The notes under the pieces are model-generated. The model ran no database searches. It was not told the DNA's origin and saw only the letters and a list, made by a program, of their open reading frames with translations. From an uncultured Lachnospiraceae bacterium (GTDB lineage: Bacteria > Bacillota_A > Clostridia > Lachnospirales > Lachnospiraceae): a stretch of DNA of 6,841 bases. The stretch's first letter is position 1. Each line of letters begins with the position of its first letter. Below are positions 6,352 through 6,841 of this stretch, in pieces. A program made the position numbers and the translations under genes. The stretch is from positions 1 through 6,841 of the forward strand of contig CACZHN010000136.1 in assembly GCA_902780985.1 (NCBI GenBank), written 5' to 3'.

Positions 6352-6841
6352 AAGATTCAAATATCTTCCTGCTGTTATCGTCGTTCTGATATGAGAACTC
6401 AGGGTGCCACTGTATTGCCCATAAGAACCGGTGATCCGGCATGTATAATCCCTCGATCAAACCGTCCTCAGATACAGCCATCGGCTTTAGGGCTGACGCA
6501 GTTTTCTTAACTGCCTGATGATGGTAACTGTTGACTCGTATAACACTTTTATTCAGGCACTGATAGAGCGGTGTGTCTCTCATAATATCGACAGCGTGTA
6601 CCGGAACATCATAAGGCGGCATCTGATGGTGTTCTGTATCTGATGAGAATTGTGTCGGAAGATCCTGATATAGAGTGCCGCCGAGAGCTGCGTTGATGAA
6701 CTGGATACCACGGCATATACCGAGGTTGGGTATGTCCTTCTCGATTACTTTCTGAAGTACTATTGTCTCCATGCTGTCTCTTGCTTCGCAACAGCTTACG
6801 CAGCTTAATGCTTCCTCGCCGTACAGGGCAGGAGAGACATC
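6332..6841 (-). CDS. Gamma-glutamyl-gamma-aminobutyrate hydrolase-like class I amidotransferase (PuuD/peptidase C26), partial
   Basis: The frame is open from the right edge (6841) to the TGA at 6334-6332, giving 169 residues; an internal ATG at 6772 is not the start. The visible part begins DVSPALYGEE, the conserved stretch that follows the GGPD motif in this family, so roughly 70 N-terminal residues are missing. The catalytic residues are all present: the nucleophile elbow LGICRG (Cys43 of the fragment), the family block ALGGTLYQDL (52-61), SYHHQAV (105-111), and IQWHPEFS with His146 and Glu148. Relatives cleave gamma-glutamyl amide bonds, as in gamma-glutamyl-GABA breakdown in the putrescine pathway; the substrate here is not known. 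It converges on the operon and overlaps the end of the membrane-protein gene by 20 bases. A link to the amidoligase operon is possible but is not shown by co-transcription. Confidence 0.9.
   Translation of the reverse strand, partial: DVSPALYGEEALSCVSCCEARDSMETIVLQKVIEKDIPNLGICRGIQFINAALGGTLYQDLPTQFSSDTEHHQMPPYDVPVHAVDIMRDTPLYQCLNKSVIRVNSYHHQAVKKTASALKPMAVSEDGLIEGLYMPDHRFLWAIQWHPEFSYQNDDNSRKIFESFIKASS

Noticed and set aside
6609..6791. Second minus-strand frame of 60 codons inside the C26 gene
   Set aside because: The other frame carries the nucleophile elbow and WHPE motif; this one is basic, low-complexity shadow sequence.
1..6841. CRISPR array, tRNA/rRNA gene, insertion sequence with terminal repeats, or known riboswitch
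   Set aside because: I looked for regular spaced repeats, cloverleaf or rRNA-like sequence, transposase motifs and familiar aptamer cores and saw none.

Overview
The window looks like the chromosome of a clostridial Firmicute, probably Lachnospiraceae or a close relative. The reasons are strong GGAGG-type ribosome binding sites, tightly packed or overlapping genes, moderate GC with frequent AGA/ATA codons, intrinsic terminators with clean U-tracts, and an excisionase-like helix-turn-helix gene at the left edge. The taxon is inferred from style, not from a marker gene.

Left edge (1-392): the 5' part of a minus-strand HTH (excisionase/MerR-like) gene runs off the left side. The rest of this stretch holds a good sigma-A-type promoter pointing right (220-248). 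Two look-alike intrinsic terminators in the same direction follow (268-295 and 311-348), and then the ribosome binding site of the first operon gene. A promoter, two terminators and then an operon suggests transcription attenuation, or the scar of an earlier rearrangement.

Operon (393-6351, plus strand): six genes abut or overlap, with gaps of no more than 15 bases. In order they are a circularly permuted ATP-grasp amidoligase, a short alpha-E (DUF403) protein, a transglutaminase-like cysteine peptidase, an AstE/AspA-type zinc deacylase, a second AstE/AspA paralogue that has lost two zinc ligands and the catalytic Glu, and a membrane protein joining an aromatic-acid-exporter/FUSC-like six-helix domain to a degenerate Cof-type HAD domain. 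The ATP-grasp/alpha-E/transglutaminase trio is a known conserved association, predicted to make and process amide- or peptide-linked products of unknown identity. The added part here is the active/inactive deacylase pair and the transporter-pseudophosphatase fusion.

Right edge (6332-6841, minus strand): most of a class I glutamine-amidotransferase-like gamma-glutamyl hydrolase (PuuD/peptidase C26), catalytic residues intact, cut off by the window edge. It converges on the operon, and the two coding regions overlap by 20 bases tail to tail.

Working model (inference): the ATP-grasp enzyme with alpha-E forms an amide or isopeptide bond on a small carboxylate or peptide, the transglutaminase-like protein and the deacylase trim or recycle it, and the membrane protein moves or senses the product. 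The neighbouring C26 hydrolase could cleave a gamma-glutamyl amide, but it is not in the same transcript.
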